In this document: positions 51,271 through 59,116 of the stretch, in pieces | Layout: the number at the start of each line of letters is the position of its first letter | How positions within the stretch are numbered: position 1 is the first letter of the stretch | Assembly (NCBI RefSeq): GCF_036409475.1 | Contig: NZ_JAYRCK010000002.1 | Coordinates: forward strand, 62,001 to 126,000 | DNA from: Scandinavium sp036409475 | GTDB taxonomy: Bacteria; Pseudomonadota; Gammaproteobacteria; Enterobacterales; Enterobacteriaceae | Direction: 5' to 3' | Length of the DNA: 64,000 nt | Translations under genes and position numbers: made by a program | Notes under the pieces: model-generated | What the model was told of the DNA's origin: nothing | Database searches by the model: none | Seen by the model: the letters and a program-made list of their open reading frames with translations, nothing else

Positions 51271-51422
51271 TTACCGAACGGCCTGAGCAATCCACGCGGA
51301 AAGTGCTTTCAGCTCTTTTTCCTGATCGGGAAAATCCGTCAAAAGTGATTCGCACCCTTGTTGCAGAACAGGTTAAACCACGGATCGTATGAATCAGAGA
51401 GAAGCAGACGCAGCGTCGACAT
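51271..51422 (-). pseudogene. lplA: lplA deletion scar (lipoate-protein ligase A remnant)
   Basis: On the minus strand an ATG at 51422, with the ribosome site AAGGAAAT before it, opens MSTLRLLLSDSYDPWFNL, the exact start of LplA. After this codon the sequence jumps to LQQGCESLLTDFPDQEKELK...AWIAQAVR and TAA (51271-51273), the LplA C-terminus in another frame. About 280 of some 338 codons are gone and the join is out of frame (152 bases), so no functional ligase is made here. The gene order yjjJ-lplA-ytjB is otherwise that of E. coli. The junction shares a short CTG. Confidence 0.88.
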
Positions 51423-51458
51423 AACAGATTTCCTTTCCTGAATGATTCACTTAATTTA

Positions 51459-52106
51459 TCACTTATCCTGCTTCTCGCCCTCATCCTCTTCCGGCACCGA
51501 TTTATTGGCGGTCAGCAGGAAGGGTGATTGCTGCCAACGCGTGCGCTTGCCCTGCAGCAGGGTACGCGTCAGCACGACGCCGATTGCCAGCGAAAGCAAC
51601 AACATAAGGCGCAGAATGTTGGTGGTGTTATCCACCTGTTTGGCTTCCGTCGGCAGCGTGTGGGTGTCCAGCGTCAGGCGCAGATAGCCCAGAGGCTCAT
51701 TCTTCCCCTGAATAGGTTCCACCAGTTGCTGGTTGAAATAGCCCCCGGCTTTTTTGCCGTCCAGCGCCAGTCTGTCACGGACGTCCACACTTTCGCCCGC
51801 GTGGGTAATCAAATCGCCCTGTTCATCGTAGACGCTGGCATCCAGCAAGCGGCTGTTGGTGGTGAGCTGCTGGAGCAATTGATTAATCTTTTTCTCATCA
51901 GGCGTTTCTGAATGCATGTAGGGTGCGAGGTTCAGTGTGACCTGATGGGCCAATGAGCGAGCCAGCTCTTCCATCTGTGGATTTCGCTGCCGCTGGTGGT
52001 TTTGGCTGAACCAGGACGCGCCCTGCATCAGGGCGACCAGCAGGGCGAGACAGATTAGAACGATCACGGCGCGATGCAGCCGAAATTTCAGTTTTGCGCG
52101 AACCAT
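51459..52106 (-). CDS. ytjB: Membrane protein YtjB (Smp)
   Basis: Protein of 215 residues with a membrane helix near each end (about 13-33 and 164-184) and a periplasmic middle (YMHSETPDEKKINQLLQQL, SVYDEQGDLI). It corresponds to E. coli YtjB/Smp by length and by its divergent position to serB. Function unknown; the architecture resembles a sensor-type periplasmic loop. Confidence 0.93.
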   Translation of the reverse strand: MVRAKLKFRLHRAVIVLICLALLVALMQGASWFSQNHQRQRNPQMEELARSLAHQVTLNLAPYMHSETPDEKKINQLLQQLTTNSRLLDASVYDEQGDLITHAGESVDVRDRLALDGKKAGGYFNQQLVEPIQGKNEPLGYLRLTLDTHTLPTEAKQVDNTTNILRLMLLLSLAIGVVLTRTLLQGKRTRWQQSPFLLTANKSVPEEDEGEKQDK

Positions 52107-52210
52107 ATTCCACCTTTGAAAATTTGCAGCTTAATGTTGCCAGAAGCGCTGGATACAAGGTAGCCTCATGCGTTATTTTCCTGCCGAGAATCTGGATTAC
52201 TGGAGCTGTA

Positions 52211-53182
52211 ATGCCGAACAGTCTGACCTGGTGCGATTTGCCCGACGATGTTTCCCTGTGGCCAGGATTGCCGCTGTCACTCAGTGGCGATGAAGTGATG
52301 CCGCTGGATTACCACGCCGGACGCAGCGGATGGCTGCTGTATGGCCGCCACCTCGATAAACAACGCCTGACCGATTATCAGCATAAGCTGGGCGCGGCCA
52401 TGGTGATTGTTGCTGCCTGGTGCGTTGAGGATTATCAGGTTATCCGCCTTGCAGGATCGCTGACGCCGCGCGCCACCCGTCTGGCACATGATGCCTGCCT
52501 GGACGTTGCACCGCTTGGCAAAATCCCACACCTGCGCACACCTGGGCTGTTGGTGATGGATATGGATTCTACGGCTATCCAGATTGAATGCATTGATGAA
52601 ATCGCAAAGCTCGCGGGTACTGGGGAACTGGTCTCCGAAGTGACAGAACGCGCGATGCGCGGCGAGCTTGATTTCACCGCCAGCTTGCGGCAGCGCGTAG
52701 CGACCCTGAAAGGGGCTGATGCCAATATTCTGCGTCAGGTACGTGATACGTTGCCGTTAATGCCGGGCCTGACTTCGCTGGTGTTAAAACTCGAAACGCT
52801 GGGCTGGAAAGTGGCCATTGCTTCGGGTGGTTTCACGTTTTTTGCAGACTATCTGAAAGACAAATTGCGTCTGACAGCCGCGGTGGCGAATGAGCTTGAA
52901 ATCCGCGATGGCGTGCTGACTGGCAATGTTATCGGCGATATCGTCGATGCGGAGTACAAAGCCAGTACCCTGAAGCGACTTGCTGAAACCTATGAAATTC
53001 CTGCGGCCCAGACTGTGGCGATTGGCGATGGAGCCAACGACCTGCCGATGATCAAAGCCGCTGGGCTTGGGATCGCCTATCATGCCAAACCTAAAGTGAA
53101 TGAGCAGACGGAAGTCACCATTCGGCATGCTGACCTGATGGGCGTGTTCTGTATCCTGTCTGGCAGCCTGAACCAAAAGTAA
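52211..53182 (+). CDS. serB: Phosphoserine phosphatase
   Basis: HAD-family enzyme of 323 residues, last step of serine synthesis. An N-terminal ACT-like region precedes VMDMDSTAIQIECIDEIA (nucleophile and acid Asp), ASGGFTFFADYL and GDGANDLPMI. The ATG at 52211 matches the E. coli start. radA follows after 12 bases. Confidence 0.97.
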   Translation: MPNSLTWCDLPDDVSLWPGLPLSLSGDEVMPLDYHAGRSGWLLYGRHLDKQRLTDYQHKLGAAMVIVAAWCVEDYQVIRLAGSLTPRATRLAHDACLDVAPLGKIPHLRTPGLLVMDMDSTAIQIECIDEIAKLAGTGELVSEVTERAMRGELDFTASLRQRVATLKGADANILRQVRDTLPLMPGLTSLVLKLETLGWKVAIASGGFTFFADYLKDKLRLTAAVANELEIRDGVLTGNVIGDIVDAEYKASTLKRLAETYEIPAAQTVAIGDGANDLPMIKAAGLGIAYHAKPKVNEQTEVTIRHADLMGVFCILSGSLNQK

Positions 53183-53194
53183 TAAGAGGTTAAT

Positions 53195-54577
53195 GTGGCG
53201 AAAGCACCAAAACGCGCGTTTGTCTGTAACGAGTGTGGCGCGGATTATCCGCGCTGGCAGGGGCAATGCAGTGCCTGTCATGCCTGGAACACGATTACTG
53301 AAATGCGCATCGCCGCATCACCTGTTGTGGCTCGAAATGAGCGTCTGAGTGGTTATGCTGGCAGCGCGGGCGTCTCAAGAGTACAGAAACTTTCTGAGAT
53401 AAGCCTGGAAGAGCTGCCGCGTTTTTCTACCGGATTTAAAGAATTCGACCGCGTGCTCGGCGGCGGTGTGGTGCCGGGAAGTGCCATCCTGATTGGCGGT
53501 AACCCAGGCGCGGGTAAATCAACGCTGCTGCTGCAAACCCTGTGCAAGCTCGCGGAACAGATGAAAACCCTGTACGTCACCGGTGAAGAGTCGTTGCAGC
53601 AGGTTGCGATGCGCGCTCACCGCCTTGGCTTGCCAGCCACCAACCTGAATATGCTGTCTGAAACGGGCATCGAGCAAATCTGCGCGATTGCCGATGAAGA
53701 GCAGCCGAAGCTGATGGTTATCGACTCCATTCAGGTGATGCACATGGCGGACGTGCAGTCTTCGCCGGGCAGCGTGGCTCAGGTGCGTGAATCTGCGGCT
53801 TATCTCACCCGTTTTGCGAAAACGCGCGGTGTGGCGATCATCATGGTCGGTCACGTCACCAAAGACGGTTCTCTCGCTGGCCCGAAGGTGCTGGAACACT
53901 GCATTGACTGTTCGGTGATGCTGGATGGCGACGCCGATTCCCGTTTCCGTACCTTACGCAGCCATAAGAACCGTTTCGGTGCGGTGAATGAGCTTGGCGT
54001 CTTCGCGATGACAGAGCAGGGCCTGCGCGAAGTGAGCAACCCTTCCGCTATTTTCCTGAGCCGTGGTGATGAAATCACGCCGGGCAGTTCGGTGATGGTG
54101 GTCTGGGAAGGCACGCGTCCGCTGCTGGTCGAGATTCAGGCCTTGGTCGACCAATCGATGATGTCTAACCCACGCCGTGTGGCCGTTGGGCTGGAGCAAA
54201 ACCGTCTGGCTATCCTGCTGGCGGTGCTGCATCGCCACGGCGGTTTGCAGATGGCGGATCAGGACGTCTTCGTGAACGTGGTTGGCGGCGTGAAAGTGGC
54301 TGAAACCAGTGCGGATCTGGCATTGCTGCTGGCGATGGTGTCCAGCTTGCGAAATCGCGCTTTGCCGCAGGATTTAGTGGTGTTTGGCGAAGTCGGGCTT
54401 GCCGGGGAGATTCGCCCGGTGCCGAGCGGCCAGGAACGTATCTCCGAAGCGGCGAAACACGGCTTTAAGCGAGCCATTGTTCCTGCGGCCAATGTGCCGA
54501 AAAAACTGCCGGAAGGCATGAAGGTTTTCGGGGTTAAAAAGCTTTCCGATGCATTAAACGTCTTTGACGACTTATAA
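53195..54577 (+). CDS. radA: DNA recombination/repair protein RadA
   Basis: Protein of 460 residues, the E. coli length, starting at GTG. It has a zinc finger (C11, C14, C25, C28), a RecA-like core with Walker A GGNPGAGKST at 101-110, the RadA-specific KNRFG, and a Lon-protease-like C-terminal domain. It drives branch migration in recombination. AAGAGG precedes the start; co-transcribed with serB. Confidence 0.97.
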   Translation: MAKAPKRAFVCNECGADYPRWQGQCSACHAWNTITEMRIAASPVVARNERLSGYAGSAGVSRVQKLSEISLEELPRFSTGFKEFDRVLGGGVVPGSAILIGGNPGAGKSTLLLQTLCKLAEQMKTLYVTGEESLQQVAMRAHRLGLPATNLNMLSETGIEQICAIADEEQPKLMVIDSIQVMHMADVQSSPGSVAQVRESAAYLTRFAKTRGVAIIMVGHVTKDGSLAGPKVLEHCIDCSVMLDGDADSRFRTLRSHKNRFGAVNELGVFAMTEQGLREVSNPSAIFLSRGDEITPGSSVMVVWEGTRPLLVEIQALVDQSMMSNPRRVAVGLEQNRLAILLAVLHRHGGLQMADQDVFVNVVGGVKVAETSADLALLLAMVSSLRNRALPQDLVVFGEVGLAGEIRPVPSGQERISEAAKHGFKRAIVPAANVPKKLPEGMKVFGVKKLSDALNVFDDL

Positions 54578-54601
54578 TTATTCCTCGTCGTTATTGCGTT
54601 A

Positions 54602-54637
54602 TCGTAGGCCCGGTTAGCGAAGCGCCACCGGGCAACT
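54602..54637. repeat. REP element between radA and nadR
   Basis: CGTAGGCCCGGTTAGCGAAG followed by CGCCACCGGGCAAC, a single REP unit. Confidence 0.75.
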
Positions 54638-54657
54638 CAACCAGGCAGGAGGCTCCT

Positions 54658-55890
54658 TTGTCATCATTCGATTACATCAAAACCGCTATCCGTCAGAAAG
54701 GCTGCACGTTGCAGCAGGTGGCGGACGCCAGCGGGATGACCAAGGGCTATCTGAGCCAGTTACTGAACGCCAAAATCAAAAGCCCGAGCGCGCAGAAATT
54801 AGAAGCGCTGCACCGTTTTCTTGGGCTGGAGTTTCCTCGCCAGCAGAAGAATGTCGGCGTGGTGTTCGGTAAGTTTTACCCACTGCACACCGGGCATATT
54901 TATCTGATCCAACGCGCCTGTAGCCAGGTGGATGAACTGCATATCATCATGGGTTACGACGACACGCGTGACCGAGCACTGTTCGAAGACAGCGCGATGT
55001 CGCAACAGCCGACGGTGTCCGATCGCCTGCGCTGGCTGCTGCAAACCTTCAAATACCAGAAAAACATTCGTATTCATGCCTTTAACGAAGAGGGCATGGA
55101 GCCGTACCCGCACGGTTGGGACGTGTGGAGTAACGGTATCAATGCGTTTATGGAAGAGAAGGGGATCCAGCCAAATTGGATCTATACCTCCGAAGAGGCT
55201 GATGCGCCGCAGTTCCGTCAGCATTTGGGCATCGAAACGGTGCTTATCGATCCTCAGCGTACGTTTATGAATATCAGCGGCGCGCAAATTCGTGAAAACC
55301 CCTCCCGCTACTGGGAATACATTCCGACTGAGGTGAAGCCATTCTTCGTGCGTACCGTGGCCATTCTGGGCGGTGAGTCCAGCGGGAAGTCAACGCTGGT
55401 GAACAAACTGGCGAACATCTTCAACACCACCAGTGCGTGGGAGTACGGGCGGGATTACGTCTTCTCTCATCTCGGTGGCGATGAGATGGCGTTGCAGTAT
55501 TCAGATTACGACAAAATCGCGCTGGGCCATGCACAGTACATTGATTTTGCGGTGAAATATGCGAATAAGGTGGCGTTCATTGATACCGATTTCGTCACCA
55601 CGCAGGCGTTTTGTAAAAAGTACGAAGGGCGTGAGCATCCGTTCGTGCAGGCGCTGATCGACGAGTATCGCTTTGACCTGGTTATCCTGCTGGAAAACAA
55701 CACGCCGTGGGTCGCCGATGGCCTGCGCAGCCTCGGCAGCTCTGTGGACAGGAAAGCGTTCCAGACCATGCTGGAAGAGATGCTCCACGAGAACAACATT
55801 GAATTTGTTCATGTGGAAGAGTCGGACTACGACGCCCGTTTCCTGCGCTGTGTTGAGCTGGTAAAGCAGATGATGGGTGAGCAGGGGTAA
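54658..55890 (+). CDS. nadR: NAD regulator / NMN adenylyltransferase / ribosylnicotinamide kinase NadR
   Basis: Trifunctional protein of 410 residues, starting at TTG as in E. coli with AGGAGG 5 bases upstream. An N-terminal helix-turn-helix (about 17-40) represses NAD genes. The nucleotidyltransferase GKFYPLHTGH is at 71-80, and the kinase P-loop GGESSGKST at 238-246 begins the ribosylnicotinamide kinase domain. In E. coli ettA follows; here the T6SS cluster begins instead. Confidence 0.97.
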   Translation: MSSFDYIKTAIRQKGCTLQQVADASGMTKGYLSQLLNAKIKSPSAQKLEALHRFLGLEFPRQQKNVGVVFGKFYPLHTGHIYLIQRACSQVDELHIIMGYDDTRDRALFEDSAMSQQPTVSDRLRWLLQTFKYQKNIRIHAFNEEGMEPYPHGWDVWSNGINAFMEEKGIQPNWIYTSEEADAPQFRQHLGIETVLIDPQRTFMNISGAQIRENPSRYWEYIPTEVKPFFVRTVAILGGESSGKSTLVNKLANIFNTTSAWEYGRDYVFSHLGGDEMALQYSDYDKIALGHAQYIDFAVKYANKVAFIDTDFVTTQAFCKKYEGREHPFVQALIDEYRFDLVILLENNTPWVADGLRSLGSSVDRKAFQTMLEEMLHENNIEFVHVEESDYDARFLRCVELVKQMMGEQG

Positions 55891-55936
55891 TCTGCGTTGT
55901 GAGGTTCATCGTCTGGGCGATGAACCTCGGTTACCT

Positions 55937-56599
55937 TCAGGGCTGACCGCGTTCGAAGATCCTGAAAGGGGAAGGGCGCTGTGAATAATTCAGCACGACG
56001 ATCCCTAACTTTTTCGCTGTCGCTGCGGCAATATACATTTTTTGCTCCAGATAGTGTGCTCCAAAGCGCAGAGGGTCCGGGGTTCCGTGCCCATAAAATG
56101 CATCCGTTGCAAGTCCGGAAAAATAATTGTTTGCCCACTCTTTCAGCGTTTTTTCCGTTTTATGATTAAAGTTATTGCCGATTTGCGGCATATTGTCTGC
56201 CCGCCATTTCTGTACTTTATTCTGATTGTAGTCATGATCAAATCCAAGAAGGCCAATCTGCGTCGGTGCCAGAGCCAGCATTATCCAGTACAGCCCCTGA
56301 AAGAAAGAGGTGTAGCCAATCTTTCTTTCCAGATCAAACCCGGTGATATCGCCAAAACCGATTTTATCGGCCCCTTCATATAAGACGTGAGAATAAACCT
56401 GATGGCTAATTTCCGTATGAAAGTTTTTGACCTGAGGATAATTTTCAACTGGAAAGTCGTTTGGATGTATCCAGTAATCAAACGGCTGATTAGGATAAAT
56501 CCGCCAGGCATTATTCAGGCAAACTTTAATATGATCAGTATAAATTTCATCTGTGGCTTGCTGTGCTGATAAGCCACTACCTATGTAAAGTACTTTCAC
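55937..56599 (-). CDS. Unknown protein at the end of the T6SS cluster
   Basis: Protein of 220 residues, not recognised with confidence. The start KVLYIGSGLSAQQA looks like a nucleotide-binding strand-loop, and ALAPTQIGLLGFDHDYN in the middle recalls sialyltransferase-like or DUF115-type Rossmann folds that bind a nucleotide sugar. No signal peptide or membrane segment. The DNA is AT-richer than its neighbours. It follows tssE on the same strand after 67 bases and is next to nadR. It could be an accessory, modifying or cargo protein of the T6SS, or an unrelated acquisition. Confidence 0.7.
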   Translation of the reverse strand: MKVLYIGSGLSAQQATDEIYTDHIKVCLNNAWRIYPNQPFDYWIHPNDFPVENYPQVKNFHTEISHQVYSHVLYEGADKIGFGDITGFDLERKIGYTSFFQGLYWIMLALAPTQIGLLGFDHDYNQNKVQKWRADNMPQIGNNFNHKTEKTLKEWANNYFSGLATDAFYGHGTPDPLRFGAHYLEQKMYIAAATAKKLGIVVLNYSQRPSPFRIFERGQP

Positions 56600-56666
56600 A
56601 AATCGATACCTTTTCCAATGAGCATAATATGAGCAGCGCTCGGACTGTGACGCAATTCGTCAGGTG

Positions 56667-57164
56667 TTATGACTGCACACCAGAGAACTCGATCCTTTCA
56701 CATTCGCGGTCGTAGCTGCCGTTCAGGCACAGATCGACAGGGTGCGGCTCCCAATAGATCAGACCGCGGATCTCAAATACCATATGGGTGCTGCGAAAGG
56801 ACTTATCTTTCTCCTGAAGGATCTGCACGATTAACGACTGCGGAATGATCCGGGGTTCGAAACGCAAAATGGCATCACGAATGTTTTTTTCCATTGCTTG
56901 CCAGTTATTCAGTGCGACGGGTAACCCGGGCAGCGGAGTGATGCCATAATTCACCACCGTGCCGGCAATGTGGCAGTGCCTGACGGGATCCAGTTCACGC
57001 TCGATGTTATTGCAGTTCAGGAGCGTCGCCAGATCTCTTTGCACCAGACGCCGCAGCGTTCTGGCATCGTAAAAGGCGCTGTCGAAAGCCTCATGCTGTT
57101 TTTTAGGTTCATCGTCCAGCAGGCGATTGAGCAGCGTTGGCAGGTACTGCTGTTTCTCGTTCAT
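56667..57164 (-). CDS. tssE: T6SS baseplate subunit TssE
   Basis: gp25-like baseplate protein of 165 residues (LLNRLLDDEP, RRLVQRDLATLLNC, YGITPLPGLP, LRFEPRIIPQSL, IRGLIYWEP). It is a core T6SS component that joins TssF/G in the wedge and starts sheath assembly. Its start overlaps the impE stop by 4 bases (ATGA). Confidence 0.92.
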   Translation of the reverse strand: MNEKQQYLPTLLNRLLDDEPKKQHEAFDSAFYDARTLRRLVQRDLATLLNCNNIERELDPVRHCHIAGTVVNYGITPLPGLPVALNNWQAMEKNIRDAILRFEPRIIPQSLIVQILQEKDKSFRSTHMVFEIRGLIYWEPHPVDLCLNGSYDRECERIEFSGVQS

Positions 57165-57973
57165 CGCGATTCATCGACATCAAAAGTGAGTTTGCCGCTC
57201 TCCATGATGGAGAATTCATCTTGTTCGGTGACCCACATTTTTCGCCCTTCGCCTATGGTCAGCATCAGGCTCTGTTGATGCCAGTGCGTCTCATCACCCA
57301 GTTTCATACTTTGGCTCTGCGCCGTGCCCGGGTAGCGGGCCGGAAGATAGCCGTTCCATTTGCGTGCACCAGTATCGAGCGTGGCGGGGATCCACAGCAG
57401 GTCGAGCAACGACTGCGGCGCGCCAACCGTCAGCGAGCGAATGTGCTCGAAGGGCACCCAGCGGTAGCCTCCAGCGCAAATAAATTCGCAAACAGGTCCC
57501 AGACGGCCATCGCCATCGGCGATCCACTCGAAAGCACCAAGCTTTTCGCTCTGCCCTGAAGTGACGGGCGCAAGTTCGAATGCCTGAAAACGAAGTTCAT
57601 CCGCTTTTTCGTGCTCTTCGCGGAAACAGGCCTGATTGGCCTGATGCAGCAACGCCAGCCAGGCTGGCGATGTCTCTTCAAGCTGGCTGGCTTTTCGCTC
57701 TCCTGCCAGCACTTTTTTGCGCATCATTTCGCTCAGAATCAGGTTTTTCAGCAGTTCGCCCTGGTTGCTCATGGCATCTTCGAGCTTAACCAGCGTGTCG
57801 GCTTGCAGCAGCGCTTTATCCCAGTCTTCTTCAATGCACCAGAGGGAGGCCAGCGCTCTGCGCGCTTCATGATCGCTGGGGTGTTTTTTTAGCGTGTGCT
57901 GAAAGGACTCTTGCAGGGATGCCAGTGAGTTTTCTTTCAGCAGAGTTCTTAGTCGGGAAGTGGTCAACATCAT
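57161..57973 (-). CDS. tagJ: T6SS accessory protein ImpE/TagJ
   Basis: Protein of 270 residues with an N-terminal helical repeat region (LKKHPSDHEARRALASLWCI, WDKALLQADTLVKL) and the ImpE-type C-terminal domain (YRWVPFEHI, LDLLWIPATL, ARYPGT). TagJ binds the sheath protein TssB and is thought to help ClpV recycling. Immediately upstream of tssE with overlap. Confidence 0.9.
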   Translation of the reverse strand: MMLTTSRLRTLLKENSLASLQESFQHTLKKHPSDHEARRALASLWCIEEDWDKALLQADTLVKLEDAMSNQGELLKNLILSEMMRKKVLAGERKASQLEETSPAWLALLHQANQACFREEHEKADELRFQAFELAPVTSGQSEKLGAFEWIADGDGRLGPVCEFICAGGYRWVPFEHIRSLTVGAPQSLLDLLWIPATLDTGARKWNGYLPARYPGTAQSQSMKLGDETHWHQQSLMLTIGEGRKMWVTEQDEFSIMESGKLTFDVDESR

Positions 57974-57987
57974 ATTTTATCCATTAA

Positions 57988-58788
57988 TTACAGTAGAGTA
58001 TCCAGATCTGCCCGATAGATTTCCTGGACCAACAGGGCGGGGATCCGTTTTTGGGTGTTGTAGCGAACTTCTCCTGGTGCCAGAAGTCGCAAAATATCTT
58101 TCTTTTCAGCTTCTTCGGTGCGAATGGCATCGCTTTCTTCAATCTCCAGCTCGCTGAAGACTTTGTGGATTAACGCGGGGGTTTCAAAAATACAGTGGGT
58201 GACGGTGGAAGATTTGGCCTGCGCCTGAATCACCGCGAAATTAAAGATATTTTCATCAAAACGGCTTGCTCGCTGTGGCCCGGTATGGCGTACGGCGGGT
58301 TTTTGAATACCCCAAATCAACGCCTGGCGAAACTCCTTTTCCAGCGCTTTGAGGATATCTCTTTTTTCATTTTCAGGTTCTTCGGTGACATGCAATAAAC
58401 TGTTCTGCAGGATATCGACCAGTTCGGGCAGTTGCGCATCGTTGCCACAGCCGTCAGCGTAGCCCAGTACCTGTAGCAGGCTGCTTTCCGTCTCTTCGTT
58501 TTCTACCACAATCCCGAAACGAGCGAGCTGGACAGTGCTTTGGATGAGCAGAGTCTGATGCTGTTGATAAGCCAGCCGTTGGCCATCGACATAGCAGGGT
58601 ATGACCTGCTGAGCATTGATCAGGCTGATACCCTCTTTAGTGTGACGGAAAACAACCCCATCTGCGAAGGTATCGGCGGGCTGGCTAATAAACTCACCGC
58701 GCTCTACATCGAACGCGACGGTTTCATTTTCTTTAAGTAATCGGCGAGGACGCTGCTCGGGCCAGTACTGAGTGAGATAGATCATCAT
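57988..58788 (-). CDS. T6SS-associated protein, TagK-like
   Basis: Protein of 266 residues. The N-terminal 95 residues look like a small beta-sandwich of FHA type (AFDVERGEF, SLINAQQVIPCYVDGQRLAY, QLARFGIVV). A long helical part follows and the C-terminus LLAPGEVRYNTQKRIPALLVQEIYRAD is distinct. Position between PAAR and impE suggests a TagK-type accessory protein; the family call is from memory and tentative. Its ATG overlaps the PAAR stop by 1 base (TAATG). Confidence 0.65.
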   Translation of the reverse strand: MMIYLTQYWPEQRPRRLLKENETVAFDVERGEFISQPADTFADGVVFRHTKEGISLINAQQVIPCYVDGQRLAYQQHQTLLIQSTVQLARFGIVVENEETESSLLQVLGYADGCGNDAQLPELVDILQNSLLHVTEEPENEKRDILKALEKEFRQALIWGIQKPAVRHTGPQRASRFDENIFNFAVIQAQAKSSTVTHCIFETPALIHKVFSELEIEESDAIRTEEAEKKDILRLLAPGEVRYNTQKRIPALLVQEIYRADLDTLL

Positions 58789-59048
58789 TACCCTATCAGC
58801 ACATTGCCTGAGCCGCTGCTAATGGCGGCACCGCATCCGGTGGAGTCCCCCATTCTGGCGGCAGGATTGTTATTAATAAATACCGACCCCGACCCTGATG
58901 AAACGGCGCTTCCGCCGTGAATCGAACAGCTGGCTGAACTTGCGCCCTGCATGGCTGCTGGTTGGTTATTGATGGTGACGTTACCGGATCCACTGGTCAC
59001 AGAGCCGCCGTGACTGATGGCATCTCCAACGCGTGCTGCGTTTTGCAT
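58788..59048 (-). CDS. PAAR-domain spike tip protein
   Basis: Protein of 86 residues consisting only of a PAAR domain: AARVGDAISHGGSV, VTINNQPAAM, CSIHGGSAVSSGSGSVFIN, ARMGDSTGCGAAISSGSGNVLIG. It sharpens the VgrG spike and may carry cargo. The two His and one Cys that usually bind zinc are present. No extension domain, so it is not an evolved PAAR effector. Confidence 0.95.
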   Translation of the reverse strand: MQNAARVGDAISHGGSVTSGSGNVTINNQPAAMQGASSASCSIHGGSAVSSGSGSVFINNNPAARMGDSTGCGAAISSGSGNVLIG

Positions 59049-59116
59049 AGTGCCTCTCTGTTTGAAAGATAAAGGAAAACCGCTCGCGGGTTATCCGCGA
59101 GCGGATGGCGCCACTA

